In this document: in pieces, positions 1-11,654 of the stretch
How positions within the stretch are numbered: position 1 is the stretch's first letter
How the letters are laid out: each line of letters begins with the position of its first letter
Assembly: GCA_026545765.1 (NCBI GenBank)
Contig: CM048840.1
Span: 57,785,574-57,849,573, forward strand
Direction: 5' to 3'
Origin: Plantago major
Lineage: Eukaryota; Streptophyta; Magnoliopsida; Lamiales; Plantaginaceae
DNA: 64,000 bases
The notes under the pieces: generated by a model
Told to the model about the DNA's origin: nothing
Databases searched by the model: none
The model's input: the letters and a program-made list of their open reading frames with translations, nothing else
Made by a program: the position numbers and the translations under genes

Positions 1-1129
1 TCCGAGCCATCTCCATTCTTAAAGGCGACACTCAAATTTCCAAGTCGCAGCCATCCGTATCCAACCCTTCTTCCAAGACGGGTCCACAAATTGATCAAAC
101 CCATCTTGACGGGCCTCATCATACTTCGACTAACAAAACTTGCAGGAGTCCGGCAAGGAAATCTTGGCGCCTTGTCCCGACCCCGTAAGCTCCTTCAACA
201 TCATATCTTTGAAAGTCCGAGAGACCCACGAACTCGCCCAAACTATCTTCGTGCACTTTCAAGTCGGGCCCAAAGATCGAATGGCACTTTTCATCTTGGC
301 CGCCTTCGACTCGCCTGCTTAGCGCCTATGGCCTTCTTTAGCGCCCGGTGTCGCTCAACCGACGCTTAATCGCCGGCAAATTTCACTTCGCCAAATCCTC
401 TTCTAGGTAGCCTCCCGAAGCCTACTAAGGAGCATGCTTCCACGGCAAAGAAGAAGCTAAAATGACAGATATCACAAACGCTAGATATCTCCTAATCGCA
501 GAAGATAACAAAATAACCAAAACACTTACTTACCTTGCGCTGAGCGGCAACCAACTCAAATGGCCCAACTCCGGGCAAGAACCAAATGAGCAACTTCAAA
601 GATCCGAATGGGCCACTGCGCCGCCATCTTCCCTCGCTTTTTAGCGGAGGATTCACCTTGAGGGCGCTTTAGCAGTAGCCGATCCGCTTATGGAGGATCT
701 CGACACGGATCTTGGAGGCTTCTTCAAGCCCTTAGAACCGCCACCTTACCCTTATCCGAGTAGGGATAGTTTGGGCCTTCGCTCACAGCAGCCTCCGAGA
801 TTCCTCCACTTAACACGGCAAGATTTCTTGGTTCTTCCATCGAGTACGGTGGAAGTCTTGATAATCGGTCCGGAACCTTCGCTAACTCCTTCAATCACAA
901 AGATTTTGTTGACGCTCAACTCCCGCATGGTTGACATCGATACTCGAACCAAAAAGCTACACATCCGAATGATGAGAGTTAAAACCAGCTAGCTACACAT
1001 CCGAATGACAAAAGCTACACTTGCGTAATAAATAGACAAGCTACGCATCAATCGTGCAACCACCCCAGATTAAAGAAGGATCACTTACTCAGTCCTCCAT
1101 ATCATCGCAAAAGTCGGCTCGACAAACCG

Positions 1130-2269
1130 CTAGGTACTAAGAGGATGACATATCGCCTCTAAGAAGTACTTTTCCGCTCTCGACCATGGAGCGCCAGATC
1201 TACAAAGGATGTTCCGCGGTGGCTTCCAATCTGGCAAATTGCCGGAAGAACTTTTTCTCAAATGCCACGCTGGCCTCTCCTCTTTCGATTGGCTGGTTTC
1301 AATGCGGGCCGCATTTAAAATATACCTCTTAAACCATCGATTCCCAACGAGGACAGGGGTCAACAAAAACGTGACGCTGGCGACATACGAACGATAGAAC
1401 CATGTGTTCCTATTACTTACACTTATGTTGAATAATTTACGAAAATTATCGAATGTGACCGGATGCCTTTATATTTACATAAGACCAAGCACATCGATTT
1501 CCGAGGGAGTCAGATGATCCGTGCGGACTCAACCCCATACCGCTCAAAATCTCCGAACTGGACGACGGTAGCCGCCACCCGCAATGGAGACTTATCTCAT
1601 AGACACACATGTATCCCGGAGGCGGATTGTAGAACACATGAGATTCGTCTGGGATGAGAATCTCCACACACTCCGGGATCTCATATCTCCTCCGGAGCTC
1701 ATCCACTTCCTCGGCTCGGATGGTTGAGGCACAAGTAGGCAAAGTACCGTCCTCATTCAACTCGCCCGGATCGGGTGAGTGACCTCGCCTTTGGACCGAG
1801 GAAACTTTACTGAATACGCCCTCACCCTTCCTCACCTCTCCGGACGCCTTCCTCACCATCCGCCGACTCGCCCCCGCTTGCCCAGCAGATTCCACATGTA
1901 GCATATGAGCGGATAGCTCTACACTTTCTTCCGCCGACCGTAATCTGGGCCCAAGACACCTTCTTCTGCCTCATCTTCCTCGGATGAGGACGCTAACTCT
2001 ACGACAGTCGGAAGAGGCACAGCGACTTGCACACGATCCTTCTCACCCTCTTCGAAGATGCCCAAATTGGGAGGTGCTTCCGAGGTATCATGAACTTCCT
2101 CAATGATCGGCGCCTGCGGATTCGGAAAGAACGGGACTCGATTAGGATTACTCCTAAAATTATAACCAAGGTTGCGAATTAAGGATCGGATCTCTACCGG
2201 AGTTCGATTTCGCCACCGACCCGGCGACGAAGTTCCTATAACTCGCGAACTTGTTTCGAGCCGCCACAA
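1130..2269 (-). pseudogene. Antisense PF04195-like transposon protein, frameshifted
   Basis: Minus-strand coding sequence in at least three pieces. The first, 2269-1919, is rich in acidic residues and ends in a basic RRKK stretch. The second, 1904-1446, contains the core of the plant 'putative gypsy type transposon' domain (PF04195), including ELRRRYEIPECVEILIP and PPPGYMCVYEISLHCGWRLP. Its homology then continues in another frame (about 1450-1300) with the pattern TFDNFRKLF followed by WFYRSYVAS and NRWFKRYI, as expected for the domain's second half. Frame changes near 1910 and 1500 break the gene unless introns explain them. It runs opposite to the LTR direction. PF04195 proteins are known as antisense ORFs in Tat elements; their function is not known. 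The family call is good but the exon structure is not resolved. Confidence 0.7.
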
Positions 2270-2917
2270 TAACTCGCATATGGGACACTCACAGTAATCC
2301 CGACGCCGGAGGACCAGATCCTAACAACTAACCAAGTAAGGAACTTACCTCGGGTTCTTCCTACCGGATGGGGCGCTTGTTCCACCTCCAATACTTCGTC
2401 ACATCTACGATCTCAATCTCCTGAGCTATCGGTTAAAGATATCGCCGAGTCATATCCTCACCTCGGATCGATTTTGACTATCACTCTTGACATCCTAGGG
2501 AAAGGAGAAAGCAATTTCGTAAGCTTTAAGATGGCAACCGAGAGGTCGCTTATGTATATTAAAGTGGCCGCCCATAGCCAACACTACGGGCTTTCCCAAA
2601 GCGGTTAGTTCGAGTCAAGACGATGTCGATTCAAGTTAGTCAACATTGAGAACGTATGGAGTATTAGAACTATAATACACATCATAAGCATGCATCCGAG
2701 CCAATGGAAGATGAAAGACAACAGAGAATTTAATCATAAGACGAGACAAGTGAACTTACTTGGGCTCGATGGTTGGATAGGGATGTCCGGATTTTGTACG
2801 AGATTACACGCTTTCAACCTCTTGATTGCTCGCCTGCATCGCTGGACGCCGCTCCGGATATACTTAGAATGCGAAAATTCTCTCTAACGGTGAGAAATGA
2901 AGATCGCCAACCTCTAT

Positions 2918-2933
2918 TTATAGAGGGTCATAT
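2918..2933 (-). promoter_or_regulatory. Antisense TATA box, palindromic
   Basis: The plus strand reads CCTCTATTTATAGAGG, so the minus strand carries CTATAAATAGAGG, a good plant TATA box. It lies about 650 bases upstream of the first antisense coding piece (2269). A possible donor, CAAGTAAGT on the minus strand near 2755, suggests an intron in the leader. The related element at 37348-44714 has TATAAATAG boxes at a comparable distance from its polypurine tract, also antisense. Function is inferred from sequence and position only. Confidence 0.5.
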
Positions 2934-4010
2934 TTGGAACACCAACCGTCACGATTTTTCGGGATTAAATCTCAATCGAAGATCAAGGTTTATCCAACGG
3001 CATACTACAATTATACCAAGTGAAATGACGAATTGGTACAACAAATTTATCTCGCGGATAGACGAATACAACAACTATCCCACTCTCGGGCAGCAGACAA
3101 CACGAGAGTTCCGGATTATCATCTTCTCGGACGCCTAGCGCTTCTCACCAAATGTAATTTGCCCACACAAGGAACCTCGTATACTCGAGCGATTACCCTT
3201 CGGACCTTCCCGTGACCACAGAGGTTGGTTCGGACGGGACACGCACCTACGGTCCAACCCGTAGCTTATCAAAGGTACACTACTGAAGAACGAATTTTTT
3301 TCCTCAAAACAGCTTCCCAAACCAGTAGTTCCACAACTATCTTCTACTAAGATACTTGGAAACTAGGGGGACATATGTTGATACGGAAATATGTCTAATC
3401 CGTCATAAAGGACCTAGGAACGAATCCTAAGGCGTCCTAAGTCATCCAATGGATCCGAGACACTTTAGTCCGAGCCAATGGTCCGATCCGGGCTGACCAT
3501 CCATGGTCCGACCCACCCTAAAAGAAAGGAACAAAGGATCTGGGGGCCTACTAAATCCGACCCAGGAACCTTGGGTCCGACCCACCTTGGTCCGAGCCTC
3601 TCTGGGAAAGGAGACACAGTGCTTAGTCAAGACTTCTCCACCCAAGGCCTCCGACACGGACGACCACTGGATCCGCATGGCAGATCTCACAAGTCACCAA
3701 GCGCCAGCACGAGAGTAGGTGTCCGAACTAGAGTTCAATCGAAGAGATGGGCGACTTAGGAGAACTTCCTCATCCGACTATTTAGTACGGTCCGGATCAG
3801 CATCCCACCAACCTCTCCAACTCGGGACCTCGGCAGACCTTGTCACATCCTCAAAAACTCACCCAATAATGACTAAACTACCCCTAAGGCCCAAAGTGGC
3901 ATGGGCTAAGCATCATTATTGGGCTATGGGCCTAAGACAAGCCTTGGTGGCTCAATCGTAGCCTTACACTTGGCGCAATCCTAGCAAGGCCTTCCATTTT
4001 GATGATAGCC

Positions 4011-4020
4011 TATAAATAAG
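4011..4020 (+). promoter_or_regulatory. LTR TATA box
   Basis: TATAAATAAG lies about 635 bases into the LTR and about 105 bases before the CCCGGTTTG stem-loop. This is the expected place for the element's own promoter, at the U3/R boundary. Confidence 0.6.
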
Positions 4021-4116
4021 GCACACAGCCCCACAAGAACAGGTGAGTCACTTCACGATCCCAATCCCGAGTATTATACAGATTTGATCTTCAGTCACTC
4101 TCGAGTAAAGTCTCAT

Positions 4117-4142
4117 CCCGGTTTGACATTTAGCAAACCGGG
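4117..4142 (+). other. Conserved LTR stem-loop next to a poly-C run
   Basis: CCCGGTTTG and CAAACCGGG form a nine-base-pair stem around an eight-base loop, followed by a run of C at 4150-4156. The same stem and loop recur in reverse orientation in both LTRs of the 37348-44714 element, at 37564-37588 and 44296-44320, each beside a much longer G run. It lies downstream of the TATA box, so it would be in the transcript leader. Confidence 0.5.
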
Positions 4143-4522
4143 CACTAACCCCCCCACTCAAGTGTGCGTGTCTCATCAAGCAAATGGTTCCTTACCTAGC
4201 AAGGAGCTTCTTACCATGGAACCCATTAGTGGAGTTGATTAAAATCTAAGTCGTTGGGGAGTTACACCCTCAACATATAGGATTTTGGAAAAAGAAATCA
4301 CTTTCGCCGAATCCAACAGTCCCACTTATACGTAAATAGCAAAACCTTTCAAAGTTTTCTCAGAACCTCGTTTTCGCTTAGTTATTCAGAAGAATCACTA
4401 AACTCACACCTTAATCTCTTTCCGCCTTTCAAAACTTTCACTATTTAAAGAGACGGCTCAAAACGTGCTTCTAACCGTAAATCCTGTTACTATCTCCGGT
4501 AATCACCGAAAAGCAAGCACCA

Positions 4523-5104
4523 GTGTTGGTTATCACGAACAATCGATTCATAGGAGACTTCAATCCTGATCATTGGACTTCAAATCACAGGATGATTTGG
4601 GGTGGCGCCATGATTGAGGAATACCTTGTTGCTGCAATAGAAAACCAGGCTGACAGGAAGGATATGCTTGAAAAGGCACAAATCCAGGGCTTTCTATCTG
4701 CTTTTTCCAGTGGAGTTTCTTAACTGGATGTCCTGGAGTTTTACAACAACTCCACGATTATTTCCCAAGTCTCTAAAGGCACTGAGACATTGTCTATCAA
4801 GACTAAAGTCCAAAGACAAGAAATTCTGTTGGACGAAACAGCTTTCTGTGAGCTGTTTGAGCTTCAAAATCTTGGAAAGGATTTTGAAATTGACACCAAG
4901 TATGAAAATCTCCTTGAGGGTGTCAAAAAGCTCATAGGCATGATGTGTGATCTTGACAAGCCGCATACACTCATAGACTTTAAGCTTGCTGACATAAGGA
5001 CCAGACATCTATTGGTCCACTGGGATGTGTTGGCATGTATCCTTCATAGATGCTTTGATGGTCTACAAGGAGGAGCTCACCAGATAAGCCAAGAACGCTA
5101 GATG
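4523..5104 (+). pseudogene. Putative plant transposon protein (Transposase_32-like), one stop
   Basis: A single reading frame of about 190 codons broken by one TAA at 4721. The second half has the pattern DVLEFYNNS, then KVQRQEILLDETAFCELFEL, then a short helical region and DFKLADIRTRHLLVHWD. This resembles a repeated plant family annotated as 'putative plant transposon protein', abundant in asterid genomes. No catalytic residues can be named and the function of the family is not established. It directly follows the Tat-like LTR, so it may be part of whatever that element landed in. The family is recalled from its pattern and not verified. Confidence 0.45.
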
Positions 5105-5970
5105 ATGATGTTCTTGTTGAATCAACAAAACAAAAGGCTAGAAACCCTTTTAATTGGGGGAAGTACGCCTTCATGAAATTATTCTCATGATAACTATGAC
5201 TTAAATAAGTATATTATTTAGTACTTTTCTACTTCTTTTATGCTTGGACCATCCCCCATAATTGGAGAAACACCAATTGAAATGTAAAAAAATAAATCAG
5301 AAAAAAATACGACAATATGATTTTTCTTTATTAATACACACAGATAATCAATATCAGGCATAAAGATGGAGATAAATGATTAATGATTTGTATATAGGTA
5401 GGTTTAATAGTGAAAGATATGGAACAAAATTTTCCATTAAATACCTGAATTTCTTTGAAAAGTGAAACAAAGGGGCAAAGCTAAAATTTGTTGATTTAAG
5501 AAATTTAATCACCAAAGAAAAATCCCTATCAATTACTACATGTTGCCACTCAAAATCTTGAACAAATTTAGTTCTTAATTTGGCTGGCAAACCTTCCGCA
5601 TTTTCAGCAACCAAAAGACATAAAATTTTGTCTGCAAGCAATAACATTGCTCACATGATCTTAGCAACAACACCACTACGTTCCCTATTCAGATTCTACT
5701 TAACCTTAGAATCAAAATTTTACGTAGGATGGATGAAATTTGAATGAATATGGTGGTTTTAGCTCATCAACTTTATATATATTTATATTATATTATATTA
5801 CATAAGAACACCCAACTGATAATTTAAGTGCTAAAACATTAGCCTTAGTTCATCACGTTTAACCTGGCAAAACTTTATGCAACAAAATTCTGTCTCCCTA
5901 TTCGGAATCTGCTCAACCGTAGAATCAATCAAAATGTATAATTGAAAATATGAATATCTATTAATATAAA
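5105..5970. other. AT-rich spacer, no gene seen
   Basis: No coding frame with a recognisable family on either strand. A minus frame at 5647-5354 is AT-rich low-complexity translation with no motif. Confidence 0.5.
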
Positions 5971-6740
5971 CATAAATATTTTTCAGAGTTTTGTAGATAA
6001 ATTTATATGAGACTTAATAAAAACTATATATGCAGCCAACATACAAAAAATAAACAATGAAATATATACTAGTTGAAAATGCAACTAATTCCACAAAATT
6101 CCACGTAGAATTGAATTAATTTAATAAATGCTCTATTTTTTAAATTTAATTATTTCATTTTATATTTTTTAATAAATTTATATTTTATTTTAATAAATAA
6201 TATAATTTAGTTAATGAATAATAGTATTCAAGATTGGTGTCTATGGATTCGTCTTGTCACGGGGAATTCAAATATATGTTTAATATATTTTTCGGATTTT
6301 TGTAGATAAAGGTATATGAGATTTAATAAAAATTATATATGCAACCAGCATCCCAAAAATAAACTGTGAAATATGTATATACCGGTTCAAAATGCAACTA
6401 ATTCCACGTATGATTGAATTAATTTAATAAATGCTCTATTTTCAGAATTTCAGTATTTCATTTTATCTTATTTAATAAATTTATGTTTTATTTTAATAGA
6501 TAAAATAATTTATTTGATAAATAATAGTATTCAAGATTGGTGTCTATGGATTCGTCTTGTCACGACGAATTCAAATATATGTTCCATATATTTTTCGGAT
6601 TTTTTAGATAAAGTTATATGAGATTTAATAAAAATTATATATGCAAATAACATATACAAAAATAATATTGAAATATATAATCGACTAAAACGTAATTAAT
6701 TCCACAAAATTCTACATAGACCGAATGAATCATGAGGCTT
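5971..6740. repeat. 303-bp tandem repeat, about 2.5 copies
   Basis: Copies begin near 5971, 6281 and 6584. The shared marker CTATGGATTCGTCTTGTCAC occurs at 6241-6260 and again 303 bases later. Every copy also has AGATAAA, then TTAATAAAAA(T/C)TATATATGCA, then AACTAATTCCAC. The third copy is partial. Copies differ by scattered substitutions, so this is an old duplication. No coding potential is seen. Confidence 0.8.
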
Positions 6741-7011
6741 AAACCAAAGGTGATTTAGATAATATATGGATGGATGGATGGATTAATAGCATTGACTTGT
6801 CCTTACATCCATCTTTGTACCGTTGAATGTCAATTGTTACACATTTATAGACGTCTTATTTATATGGAATATCAAAAGTTCTCGGTTAATATTAATGAGT
6901 AACGGTTGTATATAGTAAATCCTCTAATATGTGAACAAGTATCACAACTACCAGCCAACAAATCATGATGCCAGCTTGTTATGCAACAATAGTAAGGCAT
7001 CTATCGGTGTT

Positions 7012-7572
7012 GTTAAACGCAACACCTTTTTGGCTAAACGCAACATCAAATATTTATGCATTGCTTAAAATGTCCTTAATTCAAAAAACTTATAAAATTA
7101 ACGTAAAATCGAAATAATTCGTTTACACAAACACAATAACATTAACATGCACGATTGAATACAAATTACAACAATAAAAAACATCGAAAATTTTTCCCAA
7201 TTTATTTTTTGTTTTTGTGAAAAGTGGAAAAGTTGGGAAATTTGTAGAGAAATTGAATAGGGTGAAAAAAATTAAAATATGAAATGGCCGTTCTCAAAAC
7301 CGATATTTAAATGGCCGGTTTTGAGAACCGGCCATTTCATGTTTTTAATTTTTTTTATACAATTTCTGTTTCACAATTTTTTTTCAGAAAACGGCCGGTT
7401 CACAAAACCGGCCGTTTTAAAATGTCCCGTTTGACCGGCTAATTTTATTTTAAATTTTAAATTTATTTATTTTGAATTCACAACTTTAACTTTAATTCGA
7501 ACTTGAATCAAAATGCTTCCGAATTAAAGGTTACAACTTGAACATGGACGAATTAACTTGAATAGAAAATAT
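7012..7572 (+). repeat. MULE left terminal inverted repeat
   Basis: Matches the complement of 14485-15017 along its length with substitutions and small indels. It contains two strong self-complementary stretches: 7281-7339, whose arms are GAAATGGCCG with TTCTCAAAACCG and their complements, and around 7392-7415 (GGCCGGTT with CACA then AACCGGCC). Long ends of several hundred bases are usual for MULEs and usually hold the promoters and transposase-binding sites. Confidence 0.85.
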
Positions 7573-7587
7573 TACATGCCATCACTA

Positions 7588-9837
7588 TTTACTAGGTAAT
7601 GGAATAACATCTTGAAAGTGTTCACAAATTTCATCGACAATGTCGAATACGCCTTTCCGCTCATATAACGCCTCAGCTTAGTGATGCGTGCAAGTTTAGC
7701 CCTGAGCCATTGTATCCTCTACAAATTAAAAACACAGAAAGTAAGGATTTGACGAAATGCTAACGTCGTGTATGTATATGTATTGAATTTTTAGGAACCA
7801 TACCACGGTAGGATTCATATCGGCTGGTCGGTAATGTTCCCTTCGAGTAAATTATTCTTGCGTGTCACTTGCATATGCATCCATGGGCGAAACCAAATTC
7901 GGCACCGGAAGAGCTTCAGCCCGCATCGCACTCAAGTGTTTCGAGATGGAAATTACATCAACGCTCGAAAGTTCTCGAACGAGTCTCCAAAGACGATAAG
8001 AACATCGATAGAGTGATTTGTGGTGGCCTTTGCATGAGCATTGGTGTTATGAGTGGTCGAGGAATGAATTGGGGTATCCGAATCATGATAACATGGTTTG
8101 GCATGTAAGCCTCCGTAATCTTTAAACAATGAATAATTCCCCTAAATTGAGAAATGGGGACAGCTTCCTCCGCTCTTTGTCCAAATGGTGTCCAAATAAC
8201 CTATTACATAAGAGGTAAGTAACATAAGTAAATAATTATAACATAGTTTAAATCTTAATGAAGACAAGCGTGATAAATTTCATGACATACTTCATTTGCA
8301 GGAACATTGTCCGTATGCCATCAGATGCAAGATGTAGAGCGCTTGATCTTTGTTGATGGTTTCCAAGTTCCATGATTTAAAACCAAGAAAGTGCTTGTTG
8401 ATCCACAGCTGAAATCGTACAAAGACTTCAATAAAAAATGTATTCTTTTTTAAAGTTATGAAAAAATGTATAAATAATATAGAGCGAGCAAACCTGGACA
8501 AGTGAGAGACATCCATCTATTTGTTTGCATTCAATACGTGATGCAATTCCCAACTGTCTATACTGATTGGCAAGTGCAGCAGCTCCCCATGCGTACATAT
8601 GAACATCATCCAGCTGATGTAGGAACGGTAGAAATCTGACTGGTACTCGATGACCACTCTTGTCAACAAATAGCGATGTGCCTAATTAACAACCACGACA
8701 AGTACATGATAGCATGTGAAGGAGGTGGAAGAGTTTGTGCTTTTAAAGCGGCCTCAATTGTGGTACGCCAACCCAAAGACTTTTAAAGTCATTTCACCGA
8801 TGCATCATTCAGTTGCATATGAGTTGATAATGAGAGCTTGAGCGTCTCTGGGTGGTTCGTTTCCACCTTAACCGCATGACCATGAACAGGAATTCCTAAC
8901 AGATAGTGGACATCATGCAGGGTTATAGTCATCTCACCGAATGGCAAGTGAAAGCTATTAGTTTCAGGATACCACCGTTCAACAAATGCACTAATCAAAG
9001 GCATGTTGATCTTCGGGTGCATACAGCTGGGCAAGTGTGAGAGATGGTTGTTGTCGACAACATTCAAGACATCGTCGTTTAAATAGTCTTTGAACTTGCT
9101 TAATTTACGGTATTGGTGAACCCTTCTAGAATATCGCGGTCCTGCGGCATTATAAAGTAAATAGTAAATAAGAATGAGTTCACAATAGTAAATATGAATA
9201 CTCGGATTTTAAAGATATGGAATTAAATGACTTTCATTTCCCATCCATATGGAGTGAGCGATGTGGCCTAGAAATCCTGTGAGTAACTCCGCATTTGCCG
9301 GGCCTCCATGAATACCTTGTGTTAGCTCTCTCCAGGGTTGTTTAGTGGCATTATCAGGAGCTTCCTCTCCACGCTAGCCGCTTCCACCCTCTCCTTCAGT
9401 GTGGTCACTCATTTGAGAATAACCAGAAACGTTGAATGGAGGGACATCATCATTTAAATGTGGAGATGGCCGGTACGAATTGGTGTCGTTGAAATGTGTA
9501 GATGGCCGGTACAAATTTGGTGTTAAAATTATTATCCGCTTCAAGTGATGTGTCATCTCGAAAGTCATCAGCCCCCTGCTGCAGAGGGATTTAACTTCCA
9601 AGTCTGTTCCTTGTTTGTGTGTCGATAGTTTCGGGTGACTCGTAGAAGTCCTCTATTGTTATCCGGATCATCGTAACTTAACTCTTCATCGCCATCAATT
9701 TGACCTTCTAGCTCGTCAAGGTATGGGCCCTCTTCCTTCCACGAATCTCTCTCAAGCGCCTAGAATATCGGGTCGATCGTACCGACGGATATCCTTTGCG
9801 CTCTTCTTGCCCTGTTTTTATCTTCAAAGACCGCCAT
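7588..9837 (-). pseudogene. Plant mobile domain (PMD) protein gene, broken
   Basis: Minus-strand gene in several exons. Around 9600-9250 an early exon ends in a GGPANAELLTGFLGHIA pattern. From 9143 the core follows: HLSHLPSC, then FVERWYPETNSFHLPFGEMT and HDVHYLLGIPVHGHA, which is the PMD signature (PF10536). About 8680-8490 has GTSLFVDKSGHRVPVRFLP and then YAWGAAALANQYRQLG. A GT-AG intron then leads to LWINKHFLGF (8409). The segment at 8215-8100 begins VIWTPFGQRAEE. A last exon near 7720-7588 ends at a stop. The likely start is ATG at 9837. At least one frame break near 8700 and one stop near 9765 argue against function. PMD proteins are plant-specific, nuclear where studied (MAIN, MAIL1), and related copies are known inside transposons. 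It is divergent to the transposase. Confidence 0.8.
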
Positions 9838-10097
9838 CTTTGGATGAACCGCCCTTACTGAGTTTTTGTAGGAAAATGAGAATAGTCGGAGTGTTAGAAT
9901 TCATAAAGAAAGATGAGCAATCAAATATAGTACGGTTTATTAATGTATTATCATAACTTTACCTTTCAGATTCCTGACATTTAACACTGACCAGATTGCT
10001 AAGTATTTGATAGTATGTTGTAAGGAAGAAGAACGATTGAATGGAGAGTAGTGGTGTAAAAATGTGATCTATGAGTAGATTATTAATATAACCAAAA

Positions 10098-10605
10098 TCC
10101 CACGATTTACGGGAAGTTTCGATTTACACAATCCCTCGATTTATGTGATGTTTCGATTTACGGATGTTTCGATTTACACAATCCTCGATTTACGGATGTT
10201 TTGATTTACGTGATATTTCGATTTACGGATGTTTCAATTTACAGATCCTCGATTTACGTGATGTTTCAATTTACACAATCCTCGATTTACGGGATGTTTC
10301 AATTTACGTGATGTTTCAATTTATTTAATTTACGTGATGTTTCAATTTACACAATCCTCGATTTACGGATGTTTCAATTTACGGATGTTTCGATTTAAAC
10401 AATCCCTTGATTTACGGGCTGTTTCGATTTACGTGATATTTCGATTTACACAATCCCTCGATTTACACAAACCCTCAATTTACGTGATATTTTGATTCAC
10501 GGGTTGTTTCGATTTACTAATGTTTCGATTTACAATCCTCGATTTACGGATGTTTCGATTTATCGATGTTTCAATTTACACAATCCCACGATTTACGCCA
10601 GGTTC
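10098..10605. repeat. 17-bp satellite array, first copy
   Basis: Repeats of 17 bases alternating between types such as CGATTTACGGGATGTTT and CGATTTACACAATCCCT. This copy is the more degenerate of the two, with many single-base losses (GGATGTTT for GGGATGTTT). Confidence 0.85.
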
Positions 10606-10612
10606 ACACTTC

Positions 10613-10771
10613 TATAAAATCCGCCCCCACCATCATTTGAAAATACTCCACACTTGATTGAAACAAATATTCTATTCAAAACACTTGAAACCCGAATCAC
10701 TTCAAATCCCAAACACGTATACTATGAGTGACTCACTTATTTCATATATTTCATCCGATGATGCGGCTGAT
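10613..10771 (+). promoter_or_regulatory. Duplicate TATA box and 5' stub of MURA
   Basis: TATAAAAT at 10613 is followed by the same leader as the functional-position copy, with ATG at 10724 opening MSDSLISYISSDDAAD. The frame then runs into the second duplication unit and stops after about eight more codons. It looks like a duplicated promoter with a short dead-end reading frame. Confidence 0.6.
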
Positions 10772-10954
10772 GAGCAATCAAATATACTACGGTTTATTAA
10801 TGTATTATCATAACTTTACCTTCCAGATTCCTGACATTTAACACTGACCAGATTGCTAAGTATTTGATAGTATGTTATAAGGAAGAAGAACGTTTGAATG
10901 GAGAGTTGTGGTGTAAAAATGTGATGGATGAGGAGATTATTTATAGAACCAAAA

Positions 10955-11632
10955 TTCCTCGATTTACGGGATGTTTCGATTTACGAGATGTTTCGATTTA
11001 AACAATCCCTCGATTTACGTGATGTTTCGATTTACGGGATGTTTCGATTTACACAATCCCTCGATTTACGTGATGTTTCGATTTACGGGATGTTTCAATT
11101 TACAGGATATTTCAATTTATGTGATGTTTCGATTTACAGGATCCCTCGATTTACGTGATGTTTCAATTTACACAATCCCTCGATTTACTGGATGTTTCGA
11201 TTTACGTGATGTTTCGATTTACACAATCCCTCGATTTACGGGATGTTTCGATTTATGTGATGTTTCGATTTACGGGATGTTTCGATTTACGTAATGTTTC
11301 GATTTACGGGATGTTTCGATTTACGGGATGTTTCGATTTACACAATCCCTCGATTTAAGGGATGTTTCGATTTACACAATCCCTCAATTTACGTGATGTT
11401 TTGATTCACGGGATGTTTCGATTTACACAATCCCTCGATTTACGTGATGTTTCGATTTACACAATCCCTCGATTTACGGGATGTTTCGATTTACGTGATG
11501 TTTCGATTCACGGGATATTTTGATTTACGGGATGTTTCGATTTACGCAATCCCTCGATTTACGTGATGTTTCGATTGACGGGATGTTTCGATTTACTGGA
11601 TGTTTCGATTTACACAATCCCTCGATTTACGT
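10955..11632. repeat. 17-bp satellite array, second copy
   Basis: About 40 units of 17 bases, more regular than the first array. Because three units make 51 bases, all plus frames stay open and translate into a 17-residue repeat such as LDLRDVSIYGMFRFTQS. These frames are a by-product of the repeat, not a gene. The array lies just upstream of the transposase promoter. Confidence 0.9.
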
Positions 11633-11646
11633 TGTGTCTACACTTC

Positions 11647-11654
11647 TATAAAAT
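11647..11654 (+). promoter_or_regulatory. TATA box of the MURA gene
   Basis: TATAAAAT about 109 bases before the ATG at 11756, immediately after the satellite array. Confidence 0.55.

Larger units (their letters stand above)
1..4275 (+). mobile_element. Tat-like Ty3/gypsy element, 3' part
   Basis: The 3' portion of an LTR retrotransposon whose 5' end lies outside the window. A purine-rich tract (around 3361-3375, AACTAGGGGGACATA) sits directly before an LTR that begins TGTTGATA and ends CTCAACA, which sets the element on the plus strand. No sense-strand pol is visible here, so 1-3360 is the region between pol and the 3' LTR. That region holds an antisense PF04195-like gene, an arrangement known from plant Tat-lineage elements such as Retand and Grande. 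About 60 bases before the LTR match, in reverse orientation, the same place in the element at 37348-44714, so the two are relatives. Lineage is inferred from this architecture. Confidence 0.75.
3376..4275 (+). repeat. 3' LTR of the Tat-like element
   Basis: A 900-bp LTR beginning TGTTGATACGG and ending CACCCTCAACA, preceded by a polypurine tract. It contains a TATA box at 4011 (TATAAATAAG), a conserved stem-loop at 4117-4142 and then a run of seven C. The LTRs at 37348 and 44148 share this order in reverse orientation. Its other LTR lies outside the window, so age and target duplication cannot be read. Confidence 0.8.

Noticed and set aside
10928..11358. Long plus-strand frames with repeats of LRDVSIYGMFRF
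   Set aside because: They are translations of a 17-bp satellite, where three units keep any frame open. No codon bias or flanking gene structure supports a protein.
10098..11632. Regular short repeats resembling a CRISPR array
   Set aside because: There are no unique spacers, the unit is 17 bp and the context is a plant transposon.
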